Positions 1-15,300 of a stretch of DNA of 64,000 nt are shown one piece after another. The notes under the pieces are model-generated. The model searched no databases. It was not told the DNA's origin and saw only the letters and a list, made by a program, of their open reading frames with translations. The stretch lies in the NCBI RefSeq assembly GCF_023053635.1, contig NC_086178.1, forward strand, positions 93,604,226-93,668,225. The letters are read 5' to 3'. Both the position numbers and the translations under genes were made by a program. Source of the DNA: Elgaria multicarinata webbii (lineage: Eukaryota > Chordata > Lepidosauria > Squamata > Anguidae). Positions within the stretch are counted from its first letter, which is position 1. Each line of letters starts with the position of its first letter.

Positions 1-213
1 CTTAAGAAAGTTCCAGTGTTTGAGAAAGCACTTATTTTAAATGTATGTACACACTTGAATGTTTACTTGAAGAATGTTTTAGTAGTGTGGGAAATGCAGC
101 ACTGTAAGATGAGGAAGACTGTTGTAATGTGAGTTTTGGCCTTCTTCTCTACAGGCTGTTGCCACCTTTAACCTGCTGATCTATCAACAGTTCTTTCACC
201 CCCTACATCCAGT
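1..213 (-). other. VPS26A: VPS26A 3' UTR (runs off the window)
   Basis: Sequence downstream of the VPS26A stop codon. I see no AATAAA on the minus strand here, so the polyadenylation site is probably beyond the window edge. Confidence 0.7.
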
Positions 214-327
214 TCACATTTCAGGCTGCTCTGCAGATGCCTGTGGTTCTGGACTTTCAAACCGTTGATGGAAGTTGGTTCGTTGTTTCCTCAGTTTCTC
301 AGGAGCTTTTCTCCAAAGAATGATCTC
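214..327 (-). CDS. VPS26A: VPS26A terminal coding exon 9 (residues 291-327)
   Basis: The exon begins after an AAACAG acceptor and runs to the TGA at 214-216. It encodes EIILWRKAPEKLRKQRTNFH, QRFESPEPQ and ASAEQPEM, the flexible C-terminal tail. Confidence 0.97.
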   Translation of the reverse strand, partial: EIILWRKAPEKLRKQRTNFHQRFESPEPQASAEQPEM

Positions 328-3300
328 CTGTTTAAGAATGAGAGAAAATACAGTTTAGAAGCTTGATATTTGAACAGGTCAATATTGTGCAGACTGAAGC
401 AGCTGTACTAGAATCTGATTCAAACCTACCCAATTCTTTGCATAAGTTTGCTATCTGATGAAATGCAGCATCTTTAATGTACTTACAGCATTTTCATCCC
501 CTTCTATAAAATATATCCAAGGTAATAATAAATTGTACAAAATTATTTTCTCACTAAAACTTTAAAAGGTGGCTAAAACAAAACAAAAAATAACACCATG
601 TAAAAAGGAGAAAGTATATCCACATTTGAAAACAGTTAAACATATGCTTAAACATAGGCACTCTTCTCTTCAAGAGAAAACAGGAGAGATACTTCCATGT
701 TCTCAACATGTTTTAAGTCAACTGACACTTTTCATATTTGTAACAGAAAAATTAAAACCAAAGAACACATCACACCCACGTGTAATTTTGACTTAAGAAC
801 ATGAACAATTTTCACATGCAGCCAAAATATCTTTTGCAGATGTTTTAGATATAATATTAATTTGGTTCTCTCTTTCTGGCTTCTGCACTGATTTTGTCCT
901 TTTTATTGTAGTATTATTGTACTGTCTTGATTAGATTTTTAGGTAGTGTTTATGTTTTTTGTACTTTCTGAACCACCTTCAGTACTTTTTAGCAAGGAGA
1001 AAGAAATGCTGAAAATTCTTCATTTTTCATTTTGGAATTGCAGTCAGATTCCTCACTCCAACCATCTTAAAATTTCCATGTAAGCTTTTGGAAAAGCCAA
1101 AATACCCAAAGCCAGTCCTTTTCAGCAGTGGCACCCATATTGTGCAACTCTGGACAGTTTCTGGCTTACCATTGGGTTGTATCCAATGTTAGTCTAACAA
1201 GTCCCATTCACTCATTAATGTGTCTACTTCAAGTAGGACTAACATTAGATACTGCCGATTGTGTGGAAACATGACCATAAACCTTCCCTTTAGCAGGTGA
1301 TGGGCTTTGATAGGTTTTTATTAGTGTTCCACTTTATTATTGTTGTTTTAGCAGAATGTGATCAGCATCCTAATTATTATTTTATTGGTTTGTGGCTTTA
1401 GTACATTGCAAGATGCCTTTAATATTTTACTTAACAAGTTATCAATTATAAATACATCCATCTTATTACAATACTGCAGTTTGCAGAACCTTATACCTGT
1501 TGCTTGAAGTACCGTCTGTCCTCTTCATCTACTAACACTAGGTTCAAGAAGTATCTTACTGAAAACTTTTTATTCACATCCCTCATTGTAGGGGTGGGAT
1601 CATAGCCTGCCAAGAAGAGTCTTATGGGAATAGATTCACCTTAAATAAAAAGGAGTCAGGGTTAGTTTTGTTGATCAAAGGAAGGAAACTTTAACAGGTT
1701 AAAACAGTTCCTATAATGAATGGTTTGGAGATATGGAGAAGAAATTCTTGTATCAACTAAGAGCTTTCAGCGTGGTGGCCCTGGAACTCCCTGCCCCTGA
1801 AGGTCAGGTGCCAACACTGTATTGTTTCCGGCACCTCCTGAAAACTGTCTTATTCCAGGAAGCATTCCTTGACTGACAGCCAAGGTTTTTAATGGTAATC
1901 GGTGTGTTCAGTATAATAATGGGTTTTTTTAATTTTTTTTATCTTTTACTGTTTTAATTCTTATGTTCACTGCTCCAGAATCTGTTTCAGATATGGAGCA
2001 ATATACACATTTTACGAATAAATAAGTGGGCCTGTTCAAACAACATGCTAAGCCATGGTTAGGCCACTAACCCTTTTGCAGCAAATGGTTAGTGTTTGTG
2101 TTTAAACCGTGGTTATGTAGCCACCATGACATGACACGCTAAGCCAGAATGTTTAGCTCAAAATGCTTAACCACTGTGGCTTAGTGTGTCGTCTGAACAG
2201 GGTCAATAAGTTGTACTGACATTCTGTAGGCACACCATTGGTTCTGCAAAGGCTTGTTTTCAGAAGCTGCTGTACTCTTTAAACATCCTCAAATTTTTAA
2301 AAAGAAATCCATTTTGGGACCTAGCATAAAAACTATTTTAAGAGAAGAGGAAGAGCTCTCTTTAAACCACTCACACCGGTTTCAACAAAATCTCTCTCTT
2401 AAATAGGCCATTTATTATCCATAGAAAATATCTGCATATTTTAGAACACATATGAGTAGCAAATTTCATATTAAACAAGAAGTTCACAAAATAAATAGCT
2501 TTGTGGCACTATTCATTTCATGCAGAAATGGTGTATTTTCACAACTGCTGCTACTACGAACAGCTCACATCAACTAGTCTTAAGGAATCAACTGGTATTA
2601 GGAGCCCCTACAGTTATTTAATGCTGTAGGTCTCGGATTTGTTCCAGTTTAGACCAAGATGATCTTATTCTGTATTGACCAAAAATAAATATTCATTTTA
2701 AAAAAAACAATCTACATTTTAACATAAAAATACTACATGGATGTTGACATGCACTGACTTACCTTTAACTGGTGCACCATCCATTATTTCATACTTTGCA
2801 ATAGTCTCTGTCTCTGTCGTGGTACTGGGCCCTGGTTAAACAATTATCAGGGTGTTATTTGGTACTTTTATACATTTCTGTGAGCCAGAAACCCATAGCA
2901 ATTATGCCTTGACCAAACTTTGTTAGCTATTCAATTACACAGATAATCAGAAAATAAGTATTTCTTCCTAACTTTTAAGTGATCGTTCTTAATGCTGAAT
3001 ATTAAAAGCAGTAAATCATGACAATTTTAGCTCTGTACATGAATTTGCCAAAGCAACAAGTGTCACCCCATCTGAACAGGTTACCCTAGTTTACTGCTGC
3101 TATGAACTATTCATCTGCTACCAGTACCTCCTTGCTTTGCTAATTCTGAGATTTTGCTACATTTTAAAATGCAAAGTCACTGTATAAGATCTTTCACCTC
3201 TCCCTGCACATTAAAAAATAATAAAACAATGCCTGATCATCTTTAACAATACATAGATATATATTAAGTGTGTCTCTGTGTTAGTATTAATTATATAAGA

Positions 3301-6300
3301 CAAAGGTTTCAAGAGTCAATTTGCAGGAATAATTCAAATGCCACTTTGAAAAAAATCATTTCACAAAGTACTGATCATTTACACTTAACTTTACAATTAC
3401 AATAATTTCACTCACAATTCTGTACCATAGCATATTATAAAATGGAAAAAAATATTAGAAAAAGCTAGATTTAGAATACATGAAATTAAAAACTTTCATC
3501 AGATTGACACTTCGTTGCTCATCTTACCAATTCCAGTGATTTCCTTTTTGATCAGTTGTAACTCCATATGCTGAATTTTTATTCTTACTAAGAGGAAGTA
3601 AATTTTTCCAACAATCACATCTTTTAAATGATACCTTAAGACAAAGGAATAGGGCTTGTAAAATATTAAAATTTGTACATTTTAAACTACTTTAGAGAAT
3701 TATATGATGAGCATTTGTATTTTCATTGCTGAAAAAGGATAACACTATTCTCTATTGAGCTGAGTTACTCATTTCATTTAAGTACAGTCCCACCACTGAA
3801 AGGTTGCAGCAACAAAATGTTTTATTCCCCAATCAAGCAGTATATTTTCAGGAGCCACTCTAAAGCTATCTCCAAATATGATAAATGCAGGTTGTGAAGA
3901 AGAGAACTTTACAAAATCGTCAAATATGCACCCAAGATAAGCAAGTGGGCTCCACATGCTGATGTCATCAGAGATCAAATAGTGGCCCCTTCTCTGTTGC
4001 TAGTGCAAAAAGCCCCAGGCTAGCAGCAGACATAGGCCTGGTTTACACATTGAAAAAATTATCATATAGAAAAAGGAATACAGTCAGTGTAATTTAAAAA
4101 CAGTAACAAGATTTTAAAAAGCCCAGAAACCAGCCACCAGATATATAATTCTAAGAAGGCTTCAGAAATCAAGCCCACTAAAACAGAAACAAAAATTTCA
4201 ATTGGCATCTACATCCCATCAGGAAAAAACCAACTGGGTCTCCCAGAATAAGGTGTTCCAGAACATAGGTACTACTATTGCCCATACCCATCAATTGAAA
4301 CTCCAACAGTGGTGGGATGTAGATCAGTCTCCCCCAATTACCCGAGGAGGCTAGACTACTATTCTAGCTTGTAAGTAGGAGATTTAGTTTCTAAATCTCC
4401 CCATGTAAAAGTCTCCTTGCATGTAAAGAACACATCAAGAAGAAAGGCGTTAGCCTGATATACTTCTTACTATGCTCGTTTTCTGTTTGCTATTCTAGTT
4501 GAGCTTTTTTTTTTAAAAAAAAAAGAAGCAGAATACTCAATCCTATGTTCAACCATGCTCAGGACTCTTAACACCTCATTCTTCTGCATGGTTAGACTTT
4601 ATTCTGGACAAGTGAGAAACTGGACAACCTACATGAGCAAATGCTTCAAGACAACAGGAATCCTTCTGAATTGTGACAACCTTGGAGGGGAAGGTTGACT
4701 CATATATCCCTAATTGCAGTCTATTAGCAATCAGTTGCTAAGCACTGCTATGTGCTCTCTTTTCATCAAACCGATCTTCCCTGGTTACAGTTTCCAAAGT
4801 CCTATGTTTAGCTTATTCAGCGTCATACATACTTGGATTTGTTGTATTCAAATTCTATGTGCAGACAATCTTCAATGCCTACTTCCATTTTAATAGAGTT
4901 GTTAACATCTGGATAAGTTGCAAGCTGGTGAACAATAAGGTCATATTCTTTTATCAAGTCTGACAATCTTCTTACTATTGTCACCTTAAGGAAGTACCTA
5001 TAAATAATGAAATTAGTGATATAGATATAATGGTTTATATATATGCACACACATATAGGCTAAATCTGCAGAGGTGGACATCTATCAAATTACCTAGCGC
5101 CAGAATATTATATTAAGGTTCACAAGTTGCATTATTAGTTAGAACTATGCGAACTACTCAGCTCACAATTCTACCTACTTTTGTTGCAAAGCCACCCTAA
5201 GAAATTCATAGGAGGTGGTTATGTTCCCAAAGCAAGAGAAAAGGCTATTCCAACTTCTGTTAATACAATATTTCTTTACAGATCTATAGACACGGTGGAA
5301 TATATTTTGTGAACTCATTTGCATTTAAATTGAAGATTCTTAAGCTTGTTTTTTTTAAAAGCTGCACACTTTCAAATTCAAGCTCTATGCATAAAATCAA
5401 TTTAAATAAACAATTGTTTGAAAATACACACTACCTGAAGATTTTTAAAATTGTGTCCATTTATAGTTCTTTGGAATCACAATTATAGTGCAGAAAGATT
5501 GGATTACTCTTATCTTTTCCTATATGAGATTTTTTCCTCTATATAGTATTTCTGAGTTTTTGTATTTCTTAAATTTAACAACATTAAAGTATTTTAATAA
5601 TAATAATAAAATTCAGTATGAATGCCTTTGACAGAAATTGTTACTCCTCCATCAGTAATGTTTTGCCAATACCACAGTCCCGCCGCAGTCCCAACCCTGT
5701 AGGACAGTTTTTAAGAAATGCAAGGGTCTGCAGGGGGCATCTGGCAACAAACATTTCCCCTCTCTTCTGTTTGTGGGAGCTCCTCTGGATCAAGCCCCCT
5801 TCCACAAATGGAAGGTCACCTTTAATACAATTCATTTTTAAAAATGTATGCATACCAATATCCCACTACAGATAAGTTAGACTGCTATAACTGTAGCTGA
5901 AGAAAAAGCGATTTTCAGTTTCAATACCTCAATCTGACATTGGCACCAATGTAGGATTCATATGGCTTCTCAACTTGCATAAATTCAAAGTCATAGCTTC
6001 TACTTTGTGTTAATTCACCAGGTAAGGCCAGCTCTTTCACTAGGTTTACAAATTCATGAGTATTGCTCTTGTCATTGAAAAGTTCTAAGAAATTAAGGGA
6101 TACAATCAGAAAGAGAACATAACAAGCTTTCCTGAAGAACCTTCTTTTAATGTTTTGACATTTAGATAGTTGGAAATAGCAGGCAAGGACAGAGGCGAAT
6201 ACATGGTAAGAGTTTCAATGTAGCTAGAACAGTAACATTTTAAAAATAAGAATTTTAAAAGTGAATTTAGTGTTTTGCAGCATGACTTAATTCAGCAGAC

Positions 6301-9300
6301 CTTCAATTGCCCTGTTCAGACACAATGATAAGCAAGGGCTCCAGAGAATTCACACAACTGCTTGATCACTACTGCTCAGCTTCTGCAAGCAACAGCAGTT
6401 AAAAAAAGTCATTGGATGCCCATAGTTTGTTTATTGTGATGTCCAACTAAGAAGTCTGGCTTGTCACTCCCCAAACAAGCACAGTCATAAACCAACAAGA
6501 AACCATGGCTTGTTTGGAGAGAGACAAGCTAGAGTTCTTAGTTCAGATGTCATGATAAACAAACCACAGACGAAGAGTCCATGCTTTGTTTAGCCCACAG
6601 ATGGAACCTCTGGCCTGCAGACGCTTAGGCTCCTTCTTCAGGCACTGTGCCCTGGAAGCTACCAGGGAGATGCGGAAGAGGAATTCCCACTGCTATATCC
6701 AATCTGTGATCATAGATTAAGCGTAGATTCCCCTACATGCCCCTCCTCCTCCCAATGGGAAGGGCAAGCAACATGCTAAGTGCTTTGCTGCCCAAATGCC
6801 AAGTGAACCCAATGCCTTAACTAGGGCAGCTTTGCTGCATGCATGCCTTCCCAGGCCAGGGAAAGCCCCCACACACTAAAATTGGATCCCTGGGCAAACC
6901 AACTTCAGACAGCACTTTGGCTGAGAATCACCTACTGAGATCATCCACACACCCTATCCAAAAGTGGTTACCTGCCCCTGGTTTAGCCACTTCGGCTTGC
7001 AGGAGGGGCCACGCATGAGTGATCAGGCAGTGTGTGGAAACATGTTCCTTGTTCTCAATAAACCACGGTTTCTGGCTTATCATGACATCCAAACCAGGGC
7101 ACTATGTCAGTTGCACTGGAAGGACCCTCCATTCAATTAGAAAATGCTATTATTTTGTTAATTGTACTGAATTTTAATGCTAACAACCATCTGTATGCAG
7201 TAATCTCAAGACCCTAAACTTTCCCCCCCCCCAAAAAAATATATGTAATTCTACTTCTCTCATATTGTAAACAGAAATATTTTTGTAAGTTGTACTGATG
7301 AAACAGAATGTACAAGCCTGATCAAGATGTATATTCATTGTGTAACTGTTGCTTGACAGAATACAGAAAACTAATTTTTATCCCTCTCAAGTGCTTTTTA
7401 TTTCAAAGACATGTTCAACATACTTGCTATTAACTACCTCCAGATTATGATTTTCATGAATCATGGGTCTGTGCACTTTACAGTTACCATGCTAAGTGAC
7501 AAGTCTGTAACTCACCAATTTGTCCTACGAATTCAATTCTAATTCCTTGGTGCTCTAGCCTCTTTCCATGTTGTTTAAAGACTATGTTCACCTGCAAAAA
7601 CCAAGATACTGATCAAACACTTCTTCCCCTCAGCATAACTGTACAGATCCATTTTCTGCACAAGGACAGAATTGGGATATTTATTAGAATTATTTATACT
7701 ACGCCCTTCTGTTATTTTGCAGTTTACTACAATTTAAAAACAAAACCCAACAGGAAAAAACCCAGCAACAGTTGCAGCAGATAGAGCCAATTTTTAAACC
7801 ACTACAGTTGTGAAAACAGCACATGCTAAATATTTATTTATTTTATTTCATGCTAAATATGACCTAAATCCAGCAATATTTGCTTGATATCGCATTGGTA
7901 TCATCTTAGGAGGATATTATCTCTCTTTTCTCACTCGTGGTGGTTTTTCTAGATGAACATGATGGGCTTTGCCAAATCATGCTGTCTTTTACTGATTCAG
8001 AAATTTCCTGACTATTGAATATGTTTTAAGTATGACTGCTTTCTGGATGTTGGTGTGGAAGGATTGGCCCAGTTTCTGAAGGCTTTCTGTAAAAAGTTTT
8101 GATGTGATGCCAATGATTGATTATTATTATTTCCACATCAAACCCAAATAAGTATTATTGTACCATTGATGTACAGCTTGTGAAATAATCCACAAAAAAG
8201 CATATAAGATAAGCTGGTTTAAAAGCAATGTACAATTTCTGCATTAAAAAAAACAATGTTTCCCATTCGCTTAAGGAGTCTGACTGTTAACCCAACTTTT
8301 TTAATTAGCAAAATAATTGTACAAAATTAATATCAACTTACCAATACTATCAATACCACATAACTTTAATATGGCACTACCTAGATGCAAAAGTTCAGTA
8401 ATAAAAAAATTCAGGTTGACTATATTAACTCTTGTTCCAATACTGAATGAAATCCTCTGCAACAAAAAAGAGACTTAGGACACAATCCTATGCATATTTA
8501 GACAGAGAATACTCCTAAAACTCCCAGAATTCCCTAACCAATATGGCTGGCTGTGAAATTCTGGGAGTTGTAGAATATTTTTCTGTCTAAATATGTATAG
8601 GATTACAACCTTAGTCTACAATCTTATCGCTACTTATTACACTGATTTCAGCTCAATATTATCAGATTCAGTTGCATTTTTTCTCATGGTTAGGAGAGAC
8701 ATAACAAATATTGCACATATAAATACTCATAACTTGAAGCAAAAAATTGTCCTAAAACTTCTTCAAAATTTGATACAAGATGATGTCTGTGAAGCCACAT
8801 GGTTTTCAAGTCAATCAATTCAAAGTAGTTGCCCTAATACTGCACATCAGAAAAAGTCTTATTTCTAATTTTTATTAATAACTATACTGAACATGCCCTT
8901 TTTTAATTGATCTTGTTGTAAGGACTATGCAAAAGAGAAAAGGAAACCCACATAATAACATCTATTGTTGAGAACAAAGAGCGAGAGGCACAGATTTTAA
9001 TCTTTAGTTGCAGGTGGTGATCACCCTTTAGCCAACTGAGTTAATTATCAAATAACTAGTCTCAGGAAGCATATACTTGCTTACCTTCTAATGTGGGAGT
9101 AAAGGTTGTGTCCAACTGTGTTGCTCTGCCGGTAGAACAGATACCACTCTCTCCCCAACATGCCCCCTAAATTTGGTCCAAAGGGTTGAGAAACCCTCTG
9201 CAGTAGATTGGGGGGATGGAGGAGAAGGGATACAACCATTGCGTGAGTAGAAGTAGAGTATTAACAGGGACTGGCCGGCGAGATCACATTACGCCAGTCC

Positions 9301-12300
9301 TTTTACAACTTCATTGGCTGCCAGTCCAGGTCCGGGCCCAATTCAAAGTGCTGGTATTAACATTTAAAGCCCTAAACGGTTTGGGGCCAGGTTATCTGAA
9401 GGAATGCCTCCTCCCATATGTACCTACCCGGACCTTAAGATCATCTACAGGGGGCCTTCTCCATGAGCCCCTGCCAAAGGAAGTGAGGCAGGTGGCTACT
9501 AGGAGGAGGGCTTTCTCCGCTGTGGCACCCCGGTTGTGGAACGAGCTCCCCAGAGAGGTCCGCTTGGCGCCTACACTGTACTGCTTTCGTCGCCAGCTGA
9601 AGACCTTTTTATTCACTCAGTATTTTAACACTTAATTTTAACTTAAATTTAAATTTTACTGTTTTAACTCTGTATTTTAATCCTATATCAACTTTGCTGT
9701 GTGGTTTTATCCTGGTTGCGCTTTTTATACTGTATTTCGTAATTGTGTTTTAAACTGTTGGGTGTTTTACTGTGGTTTTAATTTTTGTGAACCGCCCAGA
9801 GAGCTTCGGCTATTGGGCGGTATAAAAATGTAATAAATAAATAAATAAATAAAATAAATAAGTCTGCTCATGTAATTTTGGATTTACCTCAAAATAAAAT
9901 CATTTAACTAGAACAGTGCATGTCCAAGTCACAATTATAACCTCAATAATATGTTTCTGACCTATATGTTTTATAAAATATGGATTTCTGAATGTACGTG
10001 GAATGAGTTTACCTTTCCTGAAACAGATTCTCCATCATAGAACAAATAATGCTTTTCTATTTTACCATCTTCTGTTTTGATTTCAGCTGTTTTTCGTGAT
10101 TCTGCATCATTAAGAACAACATCAATCTCACAAATGGGACCAAACAAGCCTCCAAGAAAACTCTGCAATAAAAAGCATATTCATTTAGATACAACTTTAT
10201 CAAGAACAATATTGCAGCCACAAATTATTGGCAAATATCAGAAGTTAAGAAATGAAGGGAAACTCTATATGGCCTCTATTACAGTTGCATCTCTGAGCGT
10301 AGAAGTACAAATTAAATTCTACCAAAACTTTAATCAGAAGAAGGAAACTAAAGCACTGGGAGGCAGCAGCAGAATACTGCTATGGAATGGTACACTTGTG
10401 GAAAAGCAATGATTGTGCCAGAATAGAGTCTTTTAGACCAAGGTAGTCCCACCCTGCATATCACCTCACATCAATTATAAAACTTTTCATCCTTTTTAAA
10501 GAATTAGATTTAAAGTTAAAAGATTTGAAGTGGAAAATGACACAGATACCTAACCCAAGTAACTTTAGTCAATTTACTACATACACACTTCTATACTGAT
10601 GGAGGAGACAACCACTGACCATGCTGGCTGGGGCTGATAGGAATTAATGTCCAAGCCATTTGGAGGGCACCAGGTTGGGGGAAGCTGCACTAAAACTACA
10701 TTACAGAGCCAGAATTAACAACTAGTTTTGCCTGAGGGCCACTTTCACTCAAGTGGAGAAATGGCAAGACTCCATGTCCACAAAAGGAACCCAAAAGGCG
10801 ACCACCGTAGAAACAAAATAAACCCAATGAAATAAATCGTCATTCAAAAATTATACACACTTATTTATACTAGAATAACTGTTTTCAATACAATACTAAT
10901 ACAAGTACTTGTATTAGTATTGCATTGAAAACAGTTATTCTAGTATAAATGTGTATAATTTTTGAATGACGATTTATTTCAATGGGTTTATTTTGTTTCT
11001 ACGATGGTCGCCTTTTGGGTTCTTTTTGTTTACATTTTCACCACCACTGCCTCCATTACTATAAAGATTCCATGTCCTACACTGGAATAATCTGTTATCC
11101 AGTCCCATTGCCACAGATACTGCTTGACCATACTTCCCCCCCACCCCCGGCAAGAAAAAGCACCACTACTCAAGGATAGATTGGGCCCTATTATTGAGGT
11201 TAATAGTTGTATTTTAACATTTTGGGAGATCCATGTAAGAACATGTTGACATTCAGGTTGCCAAGTCATTGCCTGGAGACTGCCTAAACCTTCAAATATT
11301 CCAAGGCAGAATTGCAGCTAATGTGCTTCCTGCATCATACATTCATTGATTGCCTTAACTAGGTCTTGTATCTGGTGCGTCCAGCAGATAGAAGAGCTAT
11401 CTGCGAGCCACACCAGATAGAAGTTTCCCCCCAAAAGCAGGGAACTAGAGTCAGCAAGGAGACTTGTGGAGAAACAAACGGAGACAGAGCACCTGTATGT
11501 TGTCTTAATATCTCTATTTATTTATTTAAAAACTTTGCATTCAACTTCATTATTATTGCAAGCCTCTTTTTAAAATAAAATAAAATAATAAACTTGCTAA
11601 TTCCATCAGCAAGAACTAAGCTAACTAGCTAAACAGTATGAATAACGGAAGTCCAGATTTCAAAAAGAATCCAAGAGGAGTTCAGAACAAACGGCAGAAC
11701 AAACGGCATTTTCTGACAGAATGGCAAAATATTTCTCAACTGGCTAAATACACTACATCTTTTATAAATAACTTTGATCCCCAATAAAGGAATTATTTTG
11801 GAAAAATACTCAATTCCTAAAATGAATGTGTTTACAAAACTATTGTTATGATCTCAGCACCCCTTTGAGCCTAATCCATACAATTTGTCCTGTCCTGTTT
11901 TGGCATGCAGACGCCATAGGTTTCCACAACTGAGAAAATAGCTAGAGAAAGTTGACATTAGCAGTACAAATACTCAAATACATCTCTTCCATCAACTATC
12001 TCAAGGACACTCAAAAACATTAAAAACACAAAGTATGCTTGTATGCTGCCATACTGGGAAGAAGAATAAAATGTAACCAAAGGAAAGAGGTGTGCATGAG
12101 TCAAAAGCTGACCTATTTTATTATTATTTTAAATGGATAGAAGTCCACATATAACCAAAGAATATACATTACCGTTTGCAATTTCCACAAAGAAAAAAAG
12201 CTGATGCTCTCTAGCTGTTTTGGACAACTTCCATAATAAATGGTTATTGACCAAGCTGGCTGCGGCTACTGGAAATTATAGTCCTAATAATCTGGAGGGC

Positions 12301-15300
12301 ACGAGGTTGTCTATCTAGCCTCAAAGAACACTGAAGTAATTATCCAGAAATTTCATTCTTTACAAGGCCTGCTACATTTACACATTATAGAGCTAAGACA
12401 TCTGAAATGCACAATTTCAAAACAATAGTTTCAATCCAGTCTTCCAGTGTTGTGCCCAGAGAACGCCCATAACAAAGCCATGTTCCCCTCCCCAGCTGCA
12501 TGCGAAAACACTTTGCCAAGCTTTTATGGCAAAGGAGAGGCCGTTGTGTGCTTCACATTCCCCATAACAGCACCGTGCAAGCACTTGTGTGTGTGTGACT
12601 TTGTTGCGACATAAGAATATTTATTTGTGCATGGGTGCTCACCAGACTGGATTAAACTCAATGTATGCATGTTACAACTGTGCATTTTCAACTACATGTA
12701 AGATAAGCATATACATATCAAGGAAACAGGATTGTCCGTTAGTCCCACCACATGTTCCTAAAATAGAAAACATGCACATGTCACTGCAAGAACAAGTGAA
12801 GTGGCCCTTAAGAGCTGATTTGCACATGCCTGCATTTAATGTGACATCCCATGATGAATACTAGACACTGTAGTTTGGTACTATACTAGTCTGGAGCTAT
12901 ACTCAAGCACATTTCATCTACTTCCATTTCATCTTCTATGCTTTGTGCTTCCTCTGCAAACCAAGAACAAACCATGGTTTACAATCCTGGCTTATAGAAC
13001 AAACAAAAAGCATAGTCTGTCAGTTCAGTAAAAATGGAAACAAAAATAGTCTGTGGCACCAAAAAGACTTATATTGGGCCTGTTTAGACAATATGCTAAG
13101 CCATGGTTAGCATATTGCTAAGCCTTTTGCAGCAAATGGTTAGTGTGTGTGCTTAAACCATGCTTATTTAGCCACTAAAGTTAGGAATGGTTCACACGAC
13201 ACACTAAGCCATAATGTTTAGCTCAAAATGTTTAACCACCATGGCTTAGGCCACAGCTAGACCTAAGGCTTATCCTGGGATCATCCAGGGTTCGCCCCTG
13301 CCTGAGCACTGGATCCCATGTGTGTCACCTAGATGAACAGGTTTGACCCCTGGACGATCCAGGGATAAACCTTAGGTCTAGCTATGGCCTTAGTGTGTCA
13401 TCTGAACAGGCTCTTTGTTTTCATACTACAGACCAATACAGCTGCCCTTTTTGAATCAGGCAAAATAGAAAACTATGGTTTGAATTGTTCAAGGCAGGGA
13501 ATTGCAGGATGTGTTGGGTGGAGGAAACACATGAGCCCAAGAATCCTGGCAAGCTCATTCATGTAATATCAAATTTAGACATTAAACTAAACCATCAGCT
13601 GAACATGTGCATGTTATACTTAGACATCTATCTGTTGCATTGAATCTGTGCTGGTCTTTCCACCCTCACAAACACACACAACACAACACGAATATTGGTG
13701 TCATCAGTATGCTTTTGCAAATGTCTCCTTAATATCCCAACATCTAGAAGTAATTTTTCACAGGAACAAACATCAGATTGATAAAGCAAAGCCATCCTTT
13801 TGCCTGGCAGGGCTCTTGTGCCTTTAATATTTGCATGCCAGACAGAAATTCAGAACACAAAAAATGTTGAAGTCACATTTGATTTCAAAACAGGAAACAC
13901 CACAAACATGAAAGGATTGGTAAAACGAAAGCTGAAAGGGAAAGTCAAGAGCAAATTGTCATCTTGGCCCTGTGGGGAAGAAGAAAGAGCAAGGGGACAG
14001 GAGCAGGCAGAAGAAACATCATGGCCTGCTCCTGTTGGACTCTCTCTCTCTCCCCCCCCCTCCCTCCTCCTGAACTCCTGTTCCTTGTGTGTCATGTCTT
14101 TATTAGACTGTAAGCCTGAGGGCAGGGACTGTCTTTTTTGCTAAGTGTAAGCCACTCTGAGAGCCTTTTTTGGCTGAGGAGTGGGGTATAAATATGAAAA
14201 ATAAATAAATAAGAGTGACAAATCTCTTCACAATGCTTGGGAATAGAATAAAAGCTCAGCTAGAATATATACTATAGATCAGGAAAGGTACCACCAAGCT
14301 CAAGAGGAAGCCAGCATAATTTATGAGCAAACTCAAGGAAAACTTTAGAGATAAGTAATCTTCCTTCAGAAAATAGAAAGCTTGCCCAAATGAGGACAAA
14401 AAGGAACACAAACTAGGCAAAATAAATACAAGCAAATAATATGGGATGAGAGGATGGGTCCTCTAATAGATCAGTAATTGGTTAAAGAACAGGAGCACAG
14501 CTTTAATAAATGGAGGATTCAGAATGGAGGGATGCAAGAAGTTGGGTCCTCCAAGGATCTATATTATGACCTTTGCTTGTTAACTTATTTATAACTGACT
14601 TGGGGGTTAGGGGTCAGCAGTAAGGTGGGCAAGTTTGCTGATTATCACCAAATTATTCTGGGTGATAAGAACTAAAAAGGATTGAAAACAATTCCAAAAG
14701 GATGTTTCCAAATGGCATAAATGGGCAATGAAATGACCAATGTAGTTTATTATTTTATTTATTACATTTTTATATCGCCCAATAGCCGAAGCTAGCTGGG
14801 CGGTTCAATGGAAGCAAGTGTAAAGAAATGCACAGTGGGACAAAAAGAAACTTAACTTCACACATATGCTTATGGGGTCTGAGCTGGTGGTGATTAACCA
14901 GGAAAGGGATCTTGGGGTTGTGGTGGAAAATTAAATTAAAACATTGATCTAGAGCACTATGCCTGTGAAAATGGTGAACTACTTGTTAGGGATAATTAGG
15001 AAAGGAATCAAAAATAAAGTGACCCATATTATAATGCCTTTATACAAATCAAGGTGTAGCCACATTTGGAATACTGTAAACAGGAAAAAAGCACAAAAGC
15101 AGGACTACAGTTGAACATCAAGAAGACAAAAGTGATGACAACAGAGGACAAGTAATTTTAAAGTTGAAAATGAGGAAATTGAACTAGTTAAGTATTATCA
15201 ATATTAGCAGTGTTATTAAACAAAATGGAGACAAATAGCCAAGAAATCAGAAAAGGGTTAGGATTGGGAAAGGCGAGATCTGGGGGAAATCCTTAAAAGT

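Noticed and set aside
1497-1639. Possible U12-type intron after VPS26A exon 8 (donor GTATAAGG)
   Set aside because: The donor does not match the U12 consensus RTATCCTT.
3778-3978. 66-residue minus-strand frame between VPS26A exons 5 and 6
   Set aside because: It is in an intron, and the flanking exons already join in phase without it.
9216-9635. 139-residue frame as a possible host exon
   Set aside because: It is the C-terminus of a truncated L2 LINE, matching 54519-54893.
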